A stretch of DNA of 64,000 nt from Stutzerimonas chloritidismutans AW-1 (GCF_000495915.1 NZ_AOFQ01000005.1:1-64000), one strand, 5' to 3'. Shown: positions 1 through 9,117, counted from the stretch's first letter. Numbers and translations: made by a program. Notes: a model not told the origin generated them from the sequence alone.

Positions 1-890
1 CTGGTCCCGACGAAGCTCCCCCCGCCGCTGTTGCGACTGGAACCGAGCAGCGCCAGCAACGCCCCGAGGATGCCCGCGGCCGGCGCGATCAGGGTGACCG
101 GATAGAGGCCGTAGTTGGCCAGCCAGCCGATATTGTCCTGGGCCACCTGCTTGTCCAGGAGCGGATTGAGCGCGGCGCCCGGATCGCTGACCGACAGCTG
201 GCTGAAGCCCTGAATGCCCAGCGCCAGCCAGACACCCGCCGCGACGAAGCCGAACAGGAACACCAGCACGCACAGGCGCGTGGCCTGCCGCGAGCGCTCA
301 GCCAGCGCGCCGTCGGTGCGCAGCATCAGCCAGGCGCCACCGTGGGCGCTGAGCATGCTCAGGCTGACGATGCCGCAGAGCAGCGCGAACGGGTTGAGCA
401 GCGCGAAGAACGAGCCCTGATAGGTCGAGCGCATCAGCTCGTCCAGCTGGAACGGCAGGCCGAGGAACAGGTTGCCGAAGGCCACGCCGAACACCAGCGC
501 CGGCACAGCACCGCCGACGAACAACGCCCAGTCCCAGGCGCTGCGCCAGCGCGGGTCTTCCACCTTGCTGCGATAGTCGAAGCCCACCGGGCGGCAGAAC
601 AGCGCGAACAGCACCAGCAGCATCGCCCAGTACAGGCCGGAAAATGCCACCGCATAGACCATCGGCCAGGCAGCGAACAGCGCACCACCGGCGGTGATGA
701 ACCACACCTGGTTGCCATCCCAGTGTGGCGCGATGGTGTTGATCGCCACGCGTCGCTCGTTGTCGGTCTTGCCGACGAAGGGCATCAGTGCCATGGCGCC
801 CATGTCGAAGCCATCGGTCAGGGCGAAGCCGATCAGCAACACGCCGATCAGCACCCACCAGATGAGCTTGAGCACTTCGTAATCGAACAT
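1..890 (-). CDS. cydB: Cytochrome bd-type quinol oxidase subunit II (3' end cut by window)
   Basis: Membrane subunit of the cytochrome bd quinol:O2 oxidoreductase. I read it directly from the minus strand: it begins MFDYEVLKLIWWVLIGVLL and carries the family's GFDMGAMAL segment near residue 30. The frame stays open for about 296 residues to the window edge, so about 40 C-terminal residues of a normal-sized subunit would lie outside. Repeated hydrophobic helices fit the multi-pass fold. It starts 12 bp after the cydA stop, so it is the last gene seen of a cydP-cydA-cydB operon. The subunit itself is secure; whether it should be called cydB or cioB is less so. Confidence 0.93.
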   Translation of the reverse strand, partial: MFDYEVLKLIWWVLIGVLLIGFALTDGFDMGAMALMPFVGKTDNERRVAINTIAPHWDGNQVWFITAGGALFAAWPMVYAVAFSGLYWAMLLVLFALFCRPVGFDYRSKVEDPRWRSAWDWALFVGGAVPALVFGVAFGNLFLGLPFQLDELMRSTYQGSFFALLNPFALLCGIVSLSMLSAHGGAWLMLRTDGALAERSRQATRLCVLVFLFGFVAAGVWLALGIQGFSQLSVSDPGAALNPLLDKQVAQDNIGWLANYGLYPVTLIAPAAGILGALLALLGSSRNSGGGSFVGT

Positions 891-902
891 CTCGTATCTC
901 CC

Positions 903-2516
903 TCAGACGCTGCCAGGTTGGGAAGACAGGCCGCTCGGCTGCGCCGACGCCACCCGTGCTTCACGTACGTCCCGTTCGAAGTGATAACGACCGGTGTGCA
1001 GACTGCTCGGCCCAAGCCGTGCGAAGCGGATCATCAGGAACATCTCGATCACCAGCAGCAGGCTGTAGAAGGCCACCAGGGCGATCAGCGAGCCCCAGAT
1101 ATCGCCGGCCGCCAGCGTCGAGGTGGACAGATGGGTCGGCAGTACCTCGGCGATCGACCATGGCTGACGGCCATGCTCGGCGACGTACCAGCCGGTCTGC
1201 GCGGCGATCCACGGCAGCGGCAGGCTGAACAGCGCAAACTTCAGCAGCCAGGGCTTGGTCTCGGCATTGCGCTTGATCGATGCCCAGCTCGCCAGGGCAA
1301 ACAGCAGCAACATCAGAAAGCCGGCGGCGACCATCACGCGAAAGGTCCAGAACAGGCTGAACACGTTGGGTATGGTGTCCAGAGCGGCGAGCTTGACCTG
1401 CTCCTCGCTGGCATCGACCACATCGGCGGTGTACTTCTTCAGCAACAGCCCGTAGCCCAAGTCCTGCTTGACCTCATTGAACGCGGCGATGGCTTCGGCC
1501 GACTTGTCGCCGCTACGCAGCACCTGCAGCCGCTCGTAGGCGAGCATGCCGTTGCGGATGCGCAGCTCGTGTTCGGCGATCAAGTCCTTGATGCCCCTGA
1601 CCTCCTCGTCCACCGAGCGGGTGGCGATCAGCCCCAGCACGTAGGGGATCTTCACTTCGTAATCGGTGCGCATCTCCTGCTGATTGGGCAGGCCGAACAG
1701 TGTGAAGCCCGCAGGTGCCGGGTGGGTTTCCCACTCAGCCTCGATGGCGGCCAGCTTGACCTTCTGCACATCGCCAATCTCATAGCCGGACTCGTCGCCG
1801 AGGATGATCACCGAGATGGTAGAAGCCAGACCGAACACTGCGGCGATGGCGAACGAACGACGGGCGAAGCCCAGGTCGCGCTTCTTCAATAGATAGAAGG
1901 AAGAAATCGCCAGCACAAAGATCGCCCCGGTGACGTAGCCCGCGGACACGGTGTGGACGAACTTGACCTGCGCCACCGGGTTGAACAGCAGCGCGCCGAA
2001 ATCCACCAGCTCCATGCGCATGGTCTCGAAGTTGAACTCAGAGCCAACCGGGTTCTGCATCCAGCCATTAGCGATGAGGATCCAGAGCGCCGAGAGATTC
2101 GAGCCCAGCGCCACCAGCCAGGTGACCGCCAGATGCTGCACCTTGGAGAGCCGGTCCCAGCCGAAGAAGAACAGGCCGATGAAGGTGGATTCGAGGAAGA
2201 ACGCCATCAACCCCTCGATGGCCAGCGGCGCGCCGAAGATGTCGCCGACGTAGTGGCTGTAGTAGGCCCAGTTGGTACCGAACTGGAATTCCATGGTCAG
2301 TCCGGTGGTGACCCCCAGGGCGAAGTTGATGCCGAACAGCTTGCCCCAGAACTTGGTCATGTCCTGATAGACCTGCTTGCCGGTCATCACGTAGACCGAT
2401 TCCATGATCGCCAGCAGGAACGCCAGCCCCAGGGTCAACGGCACGAAGAGAAAGTGATACATCGCCGTCATGGCGAACTGCAGGCGTGATAGATCGACAA
2501 CGCTTTCCGAGATCAT
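903..2516 (-). CDS. cydA: Cytochrome bd-type quinol oxidase subunit I
   Basis: Heme-bearing, quinol-oxidising subunit of the terminal oxidase in the inner membrane, 537 residues. The N-terminal [10 protein letters not shown] segment holds a heme-ligand histidine (His21). A long periplasmic Q-loop follows [13 protein letters not shown], and its C-terminal part ([22 protein letters not shown]) resembles the long-loop E. coli CydA more than short-loop forms. A second conserved block is [14 protein letters not shown]. Its ATG overlaps the cydP stop as ATGA, which suggests translational coupling. Such oxidases serve low-oxygen or cyanide-stressed respiration; I saw no clear ANR box upstream. Confidence 0.96.
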   Translation of the reverse strand: MISESVVDLSRLQFAMTAMYHFLFVPLTLGLAFLLAIMESVYVMTGKQVYQDMTKFWGKLFGINFALGVTTGLTMEFQFGTNWAYYSHYVGDIFGAPLAIEGLMAFFLESTFIGLFFFGWDRLSKVQHLAVTWLVALGSNLSALWILIANGWMQNPVGSEFNFETMRMELVDFGALLFNPVAQVKFVHTVSAGYVTGAIFVLAISSFYLLKKRDLGFARRSFAIAAVFGLASTISVIILGDESGYEIGDVQKVKLAAIEAEWETHPAPAGFTLFGLPNQQEMRTDYEVKIPYVLGLIATRSVDEEVRGIKDLIAEHELRIRNGMLAYERLQVLRSGDKSAEAIAAFNEVKQDLGYGLLLKKYTADVVDASEEQVKLAALDTIPNVFSLFWTFRVMVAAGFLMLLLFALASWASIKRNAETKPWLLKFALFSLPLPWIAAQTGWYVAEHGRQPWSIAEVLPTHLSTSTLAAGDIWGSLIALVAFYSLLLVIEMFLMIRFARLGPSSLHTGRYHFERDVREARVASAQPSGLSSQPGSV

Positions 2517-2692
2517 CTCGGCCCTCCCTCGGGGATCGAACCCCGCGAATCAAGCAAATGGTCGGCAACGCGCACCGAACCGTTCTCGGGAATGCTGGGG
2601 GCATCGAACCAGACGTTTTTTATGATCATGAGGATCGCGACCTTGGCCAGCACTACCAGCACGACGTCTCGCCTGAGCGATGACTTGAACAT
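2513..2692 (-). CDS. cydP: Small membrane subunit/assembly protein of cytochrome bd oxidase (CydP-like)
   Basis: A 59-residue protein with one transmembrane helix ([20 protein letters not shown]) and a short soluble tail. The start at 2692 is chosen because AAGGAGG lies seven bases upstream; the frame stays open further up but without a ribosome-binding site. It precedes cydA and overlaps it by four bases (ATGA). Position, size and the basic-then-hydrophobic N-terminus match the small CydP proteins encoded with bd oxidases. The function as an accessory subunit is inferred from family and context. Confidence 0.75.
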   Translation of the reverse strand: MFKSSLRRDVVLVVLAKVAILMIIKNVWFDAPSIPENGSVRVADHLLDSRGSIPEGGPR

Positions 2693-3013
2693 GCCTACCT
2701 CCTTGCGTGACCGCCCGAGCGCCTGGCGCTCCGGCAGCATGTTGCGATTGAAGGCCCCCTTGGGGTGGGGGCCGGCATCCGGGCGCGACGCCTGGACTCA
2801 ATCGCGGTGCCCCGAACCACCCGTGGAAGCTGCTCTGGTTCGAGGCAGACAAAGTGTCCGGCGCACCCTGCAAGCGGACAACTGCGACAGCCTGCCCACC
2901 CACTCGCGGCAATCTGTGCCAGAGCGGCGCTGCGCTCCAAACAAGCAGTGACACCGGCGAGCGACGCCGGGTCAGGCGCGACGCGATCGCCACACTGCGG
3001 CGCCCTGTCGCAG
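2693..3013. other. Intergenic region upstream of the cyd operon, no gene recognised
   Basis: About 320 bp between the cydP start and the next leftward gene. It should hold the cyd promoter. I see short GC-rich hairpins (for example GAGCGC-CTG-GCGCTC near 2717-2731 and GGCCCCC paired with GGGGGCC near 2754-2773) but no T-tract, no convincing ANR-type site and no coding frame with protein-like composition. Confidence 0.4.
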
Positions 3014-3568
3014 TCATGGCACACGCAGCCAGCGGCGAAATCCGTTGCCGGCCGTGCTCGAGAGCGGGCTCCAGGCGAAGTCCCAGGGCGCCGGCGGCAG
3101 CTCCTCCGCCTCGGCGGCGAGCGGGCGGCCGCCCTGGCGCACCCGTGGCTTCCAGTCGGATACATGCTCGCTGTCGCCTCGCCAGCCGAGCACGATGCCG
3201 ATTGCCGGGCTGTCATCGCTGGCGACCCAACGCGCTGCGGCGGCGAGCATCATGGCCTCGATATGCTCCGGCTCGACCAGCTCGCGGTAGTCGGAGGCCA
3301 GCAACCAGCGGCAGACGCCGAGGTGGAAGGTCCAGTCCAGCGCCAGCTGGCAGCCGTAGGCCCAGGTCATGAACTGACGAAAGATCTCCAGTCCCTCTGG
3401 CGGGTCAAGTTTGAGCAGCCGCGGGCAGACATCGAACAGCGCATGCCAGTACGGCAGCAACTTGGCATCCAGATGCACGAAGCTGCGGGCGTTGCTGGGG
3501 TAGTCGGGAAAAGGCAGCCGATAGCTCACGCGGCTATCGGCGCGGGTGAATCGTTCCATCATGGTCAT
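3014..3568 (-). CDS. Hypothetical protein, 184 residues
   Basis: Leftward gene of unknown function. I start it at MTMMERFTRADSR (3568), where AGGGG lies about ten bases upstream, rather than at the far upstream ATG, whose extra 30 residues look like untranslated leader. The protein is soluble, rich in Trp and aromatic residues, with a Pro/Trp-rich C-terminus (APWDFAWSPLSS). No catalytic motif or membrane segment is evident. It reads as a genuine Pseudomonas protein with even composition, but I cannot assign a family. Confidence 0.6.
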   Translation of the reverse strand: MTMMERFTRADSRVSYRLPFPDYPSNARSFVHLDAKLLPYWHALFDVCPRLLKLDPPEGLEIFRQFMTWAYGCQLALDWTFHLGVCRWLLASDYRELVEPEHIEAMMLAAAARWVASDDSPAIGIVLGWRGDSEHVSDWKPRVRQGGRPLAAEAEELPPAPWDFAWSPLSSTAGNGFRRWLRVP

Positions 3569-3673
3569 GGTGAAATCCCCTGAATCGACTGGGCCGTCGG
3601 AAAGCTCCGACAGGTAGCCGTCTCGTCCGCTGCTACGGGCGGAAGGACGGCGAATCACGTCAATCAGGAAATC

Positions 3674-4042
3674 TCAGGGCGCGCGCGGATTCAGTGCCGG
3701 CCAGTGGTGGCGCGGGCCATGACGCTCAATCGGTGGTAGCGGAGTCGCCCCTGTCGTGCGCTGCCCCAGCCAGGCCAAGGCGAACAGTGCAACGATGGCG
3801 AGGAAAACCGAACTGCACAGTGGGCAGTCGAGGGCATGCTGCGACAGGCCATGTAAATCGGAGGAAAGCGCGCCGAGACCGGTGCCGCCATCGTCGCCGG
3901 TGACGCAGAACGCGTCCTGCCCCATGGCCAGTCCGAAGCCCACATGGGTGGCGTGGTTCAGACTGCAGACAAAGGCATTGAGCAGGATGCAGGTGAAGAG
4001 CACCCATACGATCTGCGCACGCTTGTCTTTGACGATGGTCAT
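3674..4042 (-). CDS. DUF2946 family protein
   Basis: A 122-residue protein with an N-terminal hydrophobic helix (VWVLFTCILLNAFVCSLNHA), a His/Cys block (HALDCPLCSS) and a second hydrophobic helix followed by a His/Pro-rich tail. This arrangement is typical of DUF2946, proteins often found with copper or metal handling genes in Pseudomonas. No copper genes are adjacent here, so the role stays open. The start at 4042 is the first plausible ATG. Confidence 0.72.
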   Translation of the reverse strand: MTIVKDKRAQIVWVLFTCILLNAFVCSLNHATHVGFGLAMGQDAFCVTGDDGGTGLGALSSDLHGLSQHALDCPLCSSVFLAIVALFALAWLGQRTTGATPLPPIERHGPRHHWPALNPRAP

Positions 4043-4100
4043 GTTTCGACTTTACACCGCGCGCCTGAGCACGGCGCTGCGCTAAAGCGTCGCAGCCTCG

Positions 4101-4772
4101 TCAGTGGTTGACGGTGAACGCCAGCATCGCCGAGAGCTGACACAGCGGACGGCCGCTTTCCGCCTGCCACTGGTTGAATGCGGCCTGCACCGCGGCCTGA
4201 TCGCGCTGACTGCTCGGCACCTTGTCGACGATTTCCTGCGCCTTGAGCGCGGCTACCACGTCATTGCTGGGGACGAAGGTGTCTTTGCCGGCCATACGCA
4301 ACAGGCGCGGCGCCGACAGGCCACCGAGCTGGCTGCCGTGCCTGGTCAAGTAACGCCACAGGCCGACGATGTCGCTGCTCGGCCAATCGGCCAGCAGGTT
4401 GCCGAAGCTGCCCCTTTCCTTGGCCACGTCGAGCACGAACTGCGCGTTGCGCGGCACGCTCTTGAGCTTGCCGAGATGACGGATCAGTCGGGTGTCCTGC
4501 ATCAGTCGCTCGATGTGCTCGCCGCCCATCAGTACGACTTTCTCCGGGTCGAAACCGAAGAACGCCTGCTCGAAGGCCGGCCACTTGGCATCCACCAAGC
4601 TGTGCTTGAGGCCGGCGCGGAAGATGCGCAGGCTGATCAGCGAGAGGTAGCGGTCATCCGAAACGCTGCGCAGTTGGTCGGCGCTGTGGGGCTGCGGCAG
4701 GCGGGCCTCCAGCGCCGCGGCCGAGCCGAAGCGGTTGAGGCAGTATTCGTGCAGCCATTTGTAGTCTTGCAT
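4101..4772 (-). CDS. tag: DNA-3-methyladenine glycosylase I family protein
   Basis: Base-excision repair glycosylase expected to remove 3-methyladenine from alkylated DNA. The 223-residue protein starts MQDYKWLHEYCLNRFG. Its middle part follows the Tag/adenine-glycosylase family: AFFGFDPEKVV, then IRHLGKLKSVPRNAQ, then DIVGLWRYL. It lacks the N-terminal Cys-Arg-Trp zinc-binding opening of E. coli Tag, so it belongs to the divergent branch seen in pseudomonads. Activity is inferred from family. The longer upstream frame (to 4925) runs into a REP hairpin and is rejected. Confidence 0.8.
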   Translation of the reverse strand: MQDYKWLHEYCLNRFGSAAALEARLPQPHSADQLRSVSDDRYLSLISLRIFRAGLKHSLVDAKWPAFEQAFFGFDPEKVVLMGGEHIERLMQDTRLIRHLGKLKSVPRNAQFVLDVAKERGSFGNLLADWPSSDIVGLWRYLTRHGSQLGGLSAPRLLRMAGKDTFVPSNDVVAALKAQEIVDKVPSSQRDQAAVQAAFNQWQAESGRPLCQLSAMLAFTVNH

Positions 4773-4901
4773 GGTTCGGATCCGATGGTGACGGCAGCGG
4801 CACAGGGTGCCGGTGACGAGCCGGCCTCGCAAGTCCGCCGCCATCAACGCAGCTGGGCGGCAGCGGTCAGGTGGCGCTCGCGCAGGCTGATCTGAACGAA
4901 T

Positions 4902-4926
4902 GTTCGCGGGCAAGCCCGCTTCCACT
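4902..4926. repeat. REP-type palindrome
   Basis: The sequence TTCGCGGGCAAGCCCGCTTC is a GCGGGC/GCCCGC hairpin in the form common to Pseudomonas REP elements. It is intergenic between tag and the DAHP synthase gene, the usual setting. Only one copy is present in this window; REP elements are dispersed genome-wide. Confidence 0.7.
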
Positions 4927-4996
4927 GTGAAGCCGGTGCAAGCCGGGTGACACCACGTGGTACGCGTCCCATTGCCCTGACACCAGGCGCGCAGAC

Positions 4997-5021
4997 GGTG
5001 GACAAGCTTCGCGTTGCCACC
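4997..5021. repeat. Imperfect inverted repeat between tag and the DAHP synthase gene
   Basis: GGTGGACAAGC is followed at once by GCGTTGCCACC, an imperfect palindrome of the kind repeated in stutzeri-group intergenic regions. There is no T-tract, so it is not a simple terminator. Family assignment is by resemblance only. Confidence 0.4.
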
Positions 5022-5081
5022 CTACGAGCAGAACGTCGTTCTGCGTGCGAGCCGGCTCAGACGTGCAGCGGGCTCCCGGTA

Positions 5082-6158
5082 TCAGCCGCGCAGCCGCTGC
5101 GCCGCCTGACGCAGCATTTCCTCGGTCGCCGTCCAACCCAGGCAGCCGTCGGTGATCGACACGCCGTAGCGCAGCTCGCCGGACAGCGGCTGGCAACCAT
5201 CGAGCAGATGGCTCTCCAGCATGACGCCACGCAGACTCATGTCGCCAGCCAGGCGCTGCTCGATCACCGACTCCAGCACCGCGGGCTGGCGCAGTGGGTC
5301 CTTGCCACTGTTGGCGTGGCTGCAATCGACCATGATGCGCGGGGCAATCCCCTGCTTTTCCAGCGCGCGACGGGCAGTAGCGACACTGGCCGCGTCGTAG
5401 TTGGGTGCGCCGTGGCCGCCGCGCAGGACCAGATGGGTATCCGGATTGCCGCACGTCTGCAGCAGTGCCGGATGGCCGAGATCGTCGATGCCGAAGTGCT
5501 GGTGTGGATGTTCCGCTGAACGCATGGCGTCGCAAGCGATGCCCAGGCCGCCGTCGGTGCCATTCTTGAAGCCCACCGGCAGGCCCAGCCCGCTGACCAG
5601 CTCGCGATGGATCTGCGACTCGCTGGTGCGCGCGCCAATCGCGGCCCAGCCCAGCAGATCGTCGAAGTACCCGGCAGCCAGCGGCTGCAGCAGCTCGGTG
5701 GCGATCGGCAGACCGGTTTCGAGAATATCCAGCATCAGGCGGCGCGACAGGTGCAGCCCCTCGGCCATGTTGCCGCTGCCGTCCAGATGCGGGTCGTAGA
5801 CCAGGCCTTTCCAGCCGACGGTCGTGCGCGGTTTTTCCACATAAGCGCGCATCACCAGCAGCAGCTGATCGCTGACGTCAGGTGCAAGCGCGGCGAGACG
5901 CTCGGCGTACTCGAGCGCGGCGACAGGATCGTGCAGGGAACAGGGCCCGACGACGACCAGTAGGCGCGTATCGCGGCCGTCGAGCACCGCGCGGATGGCG
6001 TTGCGGTCGCTGTGGATGCGTGCAGCAAGGGCGCCGCTCAAGGGTAGACGCTGGCGCAGTACGGCGGGGCTGGGCAGCGGCTGTGCGCTGCGGCGAGCAA
6101 TGGAGGCTTCAGCGGTGGCGACGGGTTGTTTGGCAAGTACGGTGGCGGATGCATTCAT
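5082..6158 (-). CDS. 3-deoxy-7-phosphoheptulonate (DAHP) synthase, class I
   Basis: First enzyme of the shikimate pathway: condenses phosphoenolpyruvate with erythrose 4-phosphate in the cytoplasm. The 358-residue protein carries the class I TIM-barrel motifs VGPCSLHD near residue 90, RAYVEKPRTTVGWKGL, GARTSESQ and DCSHANSGKDP. Length equals that of the AroF/G/H isoenzymes. An alanine-rich N-terminal tail precedes the core. The upstream leader contains an aromatic-rich leader peptide and a terminator, so expression is probably attenuated by aromatic amino acids. Which isoenzyme symbol applies cannot be settled from sequence alone. Confidence 0.95.
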   Translation of the reverse strand: MNASATVLAKQPVATAEASIARRSAQPLPSPAVLRQRLPLSGALAARIHSDRNAIRAVLDGRDTRLLVVVGPCSLHDPVAALEYAERLAALAPDVSDQLLLVMRAYVEKPRTTVGWKGLVYDPHLDGSGNMAEGLHLSRRLMLDILETGLPIATELLQPLAAGYFDDLLGWAAIGARTSESQIHRELVSGLGLPVGFKNGTDGGLGIACDAMRSAEHPHQHFGIDDLGHPALLQTCGNPDTHLVLRGGHGAPNYDAASVATARRALEKQGIAPRIMVDCSHANSGKDPLRQPAVLESVIEQRLAGDMSLRGVMLESHLLDGCQPLSGELRYGVSITDGCLGWTATEEMLRQAAQRLRG

Positions 6159-6202
6159 GATCTGGCGGTTCCTTCTGCCGGCGCGGGTGGTCCGCGGCGG
6201 CG

Positions 6203-6298
6203 CTAGTCGGGTGTTCGTTCGCGTGCTTTGTGTTCGGCGTCGAAGTGGCTAAATCGCCAGTCGTAGCGGTAATAACGGTCGGTGCGGTAAGTGGTCAT
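6203..6298 (-). CDS. Small aromatic-rich ORF between attenuator and DAHP synthase gene
   Basis: A 31-codon frame starting MTTYRTDRYYRYDWRF, with GAGGAAC about ten bases upstream of its ATG. Eight of the first 19 residues are Tyr, Trp, Phe or His. It lies downstream of the terminator hairpin and 44 bp upstream of the synthase start. It could be a second sensing peptide, a translationally coupled small protein, or chance. The aromatic bias and ribosome-binding site argue against pure chance. Confidence 0.45.
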   Translation of the reverse strand: MTTYRTDRYYRYDWRFSHFDAEHKARERTPD

Positions 6299-6335
6299 TG
6301 CATGTTCCTCGTTGCGTTGGGCCATCGCGTGGCCG

Positions 6336-6372
6336 AAAAAACAAAACCCCCGGTCGGGTGGCCGACCGGGGG
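6336..6372 (-). terminator. Intrinsic terminator of the DAHP synthase leader (attenuator)
   Basis: A perfect 11-bp stem CCCCCGGTCGG / CCGACCGGGGG with a 4-base loop is followed on the minus strand by TTTTGTTTTTT. It lies between the leader peptide (ends 6424) and the synthase gene (starts 6158), so it can abort transcription before the gene. Confidence 0.88.
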
Positions 6373-6423
6373 TTCGAAAACTGCTCTGGTGGCGACCCTG
6401 CTTGCTAGGGCGCCTGTGGGGTA

Positions 6424-6552
6424 TCAGGCGCGCCTGCGGCTAAACCAATACCCAAAGTAATAACCAGCGGCTGCAACCTGCTGCCCACGAACGACCACGG
6501 CGCGAATGGCACCGGCATCGACAACGTTCAGGGCTACAGGGTTCAGGGACAT
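6424..6552 (-). CDS. Attenuation leader peptide (aromatic)
   Basis: A 42-codon frame with GGAG nine bases before its ATG. Its end reads GYYFGYWFSRRRA, so five aromatic codons plus one more are packed into seven positions (Tyr-Tyr-Phe-Gly-Tyr-Trp-Phe) just before the stop. The stop lies about 50 bp before the terminator. A ribosome stalling on these codons when charged aromatic tRNAs are scarce would change RNA folding and let polymerase reach the DAHP synthase gene. Between them the RNA contains GGCGC/GCGCC segments that could form the alternative stems. Mechanism is inferred from layout. Confidence 0.8.
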   Translation of the reverse strand: MSLNPVALNVVDAGAIRAVVVRGQQVAAAGYYFGYWFSRRRA

Positions 6553-6650
6553 GCTGATCTCCAGAAGATGACCGAACCATACTCTGCCGGGACTGCGGCT
6601 TTCAACCGGCACGGCAAAAGAAAGTGGCTGGCTAGGCCGGGTGCGCCCGA

Positions 6651-7475
6651 TTACAGGCTCATCACATCGACGAAGCGCGGCGTGGCGCTGTCGTCGATAC
6701 GCAGGCTCTTGAAATCGAACAGGTTGCGGTCGGCCAGCTGCGAAGGCACCACGTTCTGCAGCGCGCGGAACATGATTTCGGTGCGCCCTGGCGACTTGCG
6801 CTCCCACTCCTGCAGCATTTCCTTGACCACCTGACGCTGCAGGTTCTCCTGCGAGCCACAGAGGTTGCACGGGATGATCGGAAACTCCTTCATCTTCGAG
6901 TACGCCTCGATGTCCGCCTCGTTGCAGTAGGCCAGCGGGCGAATCACCACGTTGCGTCCATCGTCGGAGAGCAGCTTGGGCGGCATGGCCTTCAGCGTGC
7001 CGCCATAGAACATGTTGAGGAAGAACGTTTCCAGGATGTCGTCGCGATGATGCCCGAGCGCCATCTTGGTCGCGCCGATCTCGTCGGCGAAGGTGTACAG
7101 CGTGCCGCGGCGCAGACGTGAGCACAGCGAGCAGGTGGTCTTGCCTTCCGGAATCTTCTCCTTCACCACCGAGTAGGTGTCCTTCTCGATGATGTGGTAC
7201 TCCACGCCGATGGACTTCAGGTACTCGGGCAGCACGTGCTCGGGGAAGCCTGGCTGCTTCTGGTCCATGTTCACGGCAACGATCTCGAACTTGATCGGCG
7301 CGACCTTCTGCAGATACAGCAGCACATCGAGCATGGTGTAGCTGTCCTTGCCGCCGGACAGGCAGACCATGACCTTGTCGCCGTCCTCGATCATGTTGAA
7401 GTCGGTGACGGCCTCGCCGGCCAGGCGGCGCAGGCGCTTCTGCAGTTTGTTCTGGTTGACCGAGAGGTTGCCCAT
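6651..7475 (-). CDS. ttcA: tRNA 2-thiocytidine(32) synthetase TtcA
   Basis: Iron-sulfur enzyme that thiolates cytidine 32 in tRNA. The 274-residue protein has the PP-loop ATP motif SGGKDS at about residue 40 and two CxxC pairs, CSLC near 115 and CNLC near 205, which bind the cluster. It then continues to a normal C-terminus. It is divergently placed with the J-domain gene at 7610. Family and length are unambiguous. Confidence 0.96.
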   Translation of the reverse strand: MGNLSVNQNKLQKRLRRLAGEAVTDFNMIEDGDKVMVCLSGGKDSYTMLDVLLYLQKVAPIKFEIVAVNMDQKQPGFPEHVLPEYLKSIGVEYHIIEKDTYSVVKEKIPEGKTTCSLCSRLRRGTLYTFADEIGATKMALGHHRDDILETFFLNMFYGGTLKAMPPKLLSDDGRNVVIRPLAYCNEADIEAYSKMKEFPIIPCNLCGSQENLQRQVVKEMLQEWERKSPGRTEIMFRALQNVVPSQLADRNLFDFKSLRIDDSATPRFVDVMSL

Positions 7476-7609
7476 GTCAGGTGTCCGGGTGAGATGCGAA
7501 AGGCGCGCATTTTACGCGCAAAGCAAGCCTCACCGCAGCCCGTTCGCCGCCTGCTCCGATGTGAACCAGCACTGAATGAACACCCGCAGTGCTGTGCTAG
7601 TCTCGCCAG

Positions 7610-8203
7610 ATGGACGACCTCTCCCCCGCACTGGATCTGCCAGACCACCTGCTCGTACTGCTGCAGGAAAGACCCGAAGGCTGCAGCGAGTACGAGCTGA
7701 TTCAACAGCTCAAGCGCCGGCATAGCACGCATGTGCCCAACCTGCCGCTGACCGACAAGCTGGTGCTGTTCCGCACGCACTTTCTGGTGTTCAACGCGCT
7801 TTATCTGCTGCGCGACCGACTCTGGGCCGAGGGCAGCGGCCATCTGCAGATCAGCCCCTTGCACGTCCAGTTGCTGCCATATGCCGGCGCCAACGCGGGC
7901 CTCGCCGAGCAGGACGCCCTGCGCGCGTATTACCTGGATCTCTCCAACCTGCGGGATACCGACGAAGACGATGTCGAACGCCTGCTGGCGAGCTTCTGGA
8001 CGCGCATGCAGGGCAGCGACGAGAAACGCGCGGCACTCGAACTGTTCGAACTGGACGGCGCCTCACAGCCCCTCACCCTGGAGCTGATCAAGCGCCGCTA
8101 CCGTCAGCTGGTCGGCCTGCACCATCCGGATCGAGGTGGCAGTACGCAGCGCCTGCAGTCAATCAATCTGGCGATGGAAATACTCGAGCGCTATTACCGC
8201 TGA
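7610..8203 (+). CDS. DNA-J related protein
   Basis: A 197-residue protein with an N-terminal DNAJ-related domain (LPDHLLVLLQERPEGCSEY, winged-helix-like) and a C-terminal J-domain containing the HPD tripeptide in LVGLHHPDRGGS. The J-domain should stimulate an Hsp70 ATPase, but the J is at the C-terminus, as in the DNAJ_related family of gammaproteobacteria. Client and partner are unknown. It is divergent from ttcA with about 135 bp between. Confidence 0.85.
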   Translation: MDDLSPALDLPDHLLVLLQERPEGCSEYELIQQLKRRHSTHVPNLPLTDKLVLFRTHFLVFNALYLLRDRLWAEGSGHLQISPLHVQLLPYAGANAGLAEQDALRAYYLDLSNLRDTDEDDVERLLASFWTRMQGSDEKRAALELFELDGASQPLTLELIKRRYRQLVGLHHPDRGGSTQRLQSINLAMEILERYYR

Positions 8204-8341
8204 CGGCATAGCTTCGAAACGCTCTAACCCCGCTGATGCATTGCCGATTGGCATTTCTATACTGCGACGTAAGGTCGCACGCGCCGTCCTCGATGACGAC
8301 CGCCAGGCGAGGCGACCTCCATAAACTGAGGAGACGCTGGC

Positions 8342-8941
8342 ATGATCAATCACGTTTGGGGTTTGTTCACCCACCCCGGTCAGGAGTGGAATGAAATCCG
8401 CGGCGAGGAAGAAACCGTCAGCCACATGTACCTCACGCATGTGCTGCTGCTCGCCGCGATACCGGCGGTATCGGCCTACATCGGCGCGACCCAGGTGGGC
8501 TGGAGCATCGGCGGTGGAGAGCCGGTCAAACTGACCCAGGCCAGTTGCATGCAGCTGGCGATACTTTCCTACTTCGCCATGCTGGCCGGCGTCGCCGTGA
8601 TGGGCGGCTTCATTCACTGGATGGCACGTACCTACGACGCTACCCCAACCCTTACCCAATGCATCGTTTTCGCCGCCTATACCGCAACGCCGCTGTTCAT
8701 CGGCGGGCTGGCGGGTCTCTATCCGCACCTCTGGCTCGGCATGCTGGTGGGGACCGCGGCAGTCTGCTACACGGCCTATCTGCTCTACGTGGGGCTGCCC
8801 AAGTTCATGAACATCCACGAAGACGAGGGATTCATGTTCTCCAGTTCGGTACTTGCAGTCGGCCTCGTAGTGCTGGTCGCGATCATCGCCCTGTCGGTCA
8901 TAACCTGGGGCATGGGCATCGGTCCGGTCTACGTCCGTTAA
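8342..8941 (+). CDS. Yip1-family inner membrane protein (copy 1)
   Basis: A 199-residue protein with about five hydrophobic segments and the Yip1/DUF1282 opening (HVWGLFTHPGQEWNEIR). AGGAGA lies just upstream of the ATG. It shares order of motifs and spacing with the next gene (YIGATQVGWSI here, FIGTRYVGWSL there), so the pair looks like a tandem duplication. Function is unknown in bacteria. A terminator follows. Confidence 0.85.
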   Translation: MINHVWGLFTHPGQEWNEIRGEEETVSHMYLTHVLLLAAIPAVSAYIGATQVGWSIGGGEPVKLTQASCMQLAILSYFAMLAGVAVMGGFIHWMARTYDATPTLTQCIVFAAYTATPLFIGGLAGLYPHLWLGMLVGTAAVCYTAYLLYVGLPKFMNIHEDEGFMFSSSVLAVGLVVLVAIIALSVITWGMGIGPVYVR

Positions 8942-8956
8942 CCCAATCCTCACCTC

Positions 8957-8982
8957 AAAAGGCCGCCTGTTGGCGGCCTTTT
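8957..8982. terminator. Bidirectional-looking intrinsic terminator
   Basis: AAAAGGCCGC, a CTGTTG loop and GCGGCCTTTT form a strong stem flanked by A and T runs, 16 bp after the first Yip1 gene. Confidence 0.88.
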
Positions 8983-9117
8983 CGTATGCCCGTGCATCAT
9001 CCCACGACGAATCGTCTGGACCGATAAGGGAAACCCTCACCGCATCTGCCGTTCTAAAGCGATAACGCCGCTGCAACAGCATTCCTGAGCGGCCCGCAAG
9101 GCAGACGGAGACTCGGT

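Noticed and set aside
342-1892. Long open frame of about 516 codons opposite cydA/cydB
   Set aside because: Composition is Gln/His/Arg-rich with no domain, as expected for the antisense of GC-rich coding DNA; cydA and cydB are certain on the other strand.
2550-3216. Open frames in the region upstream of cydP as genes
   Set aside because: Both strands give Arg/Ser/Pro/Ala-rich low-information peptides with no start signals; treated as intergenic.
3596-3611. GTCGGA-AAGC-TCCGAC hairpin as a terminator
   Set aside because: No T-tract on either strand; left out as a terminator.
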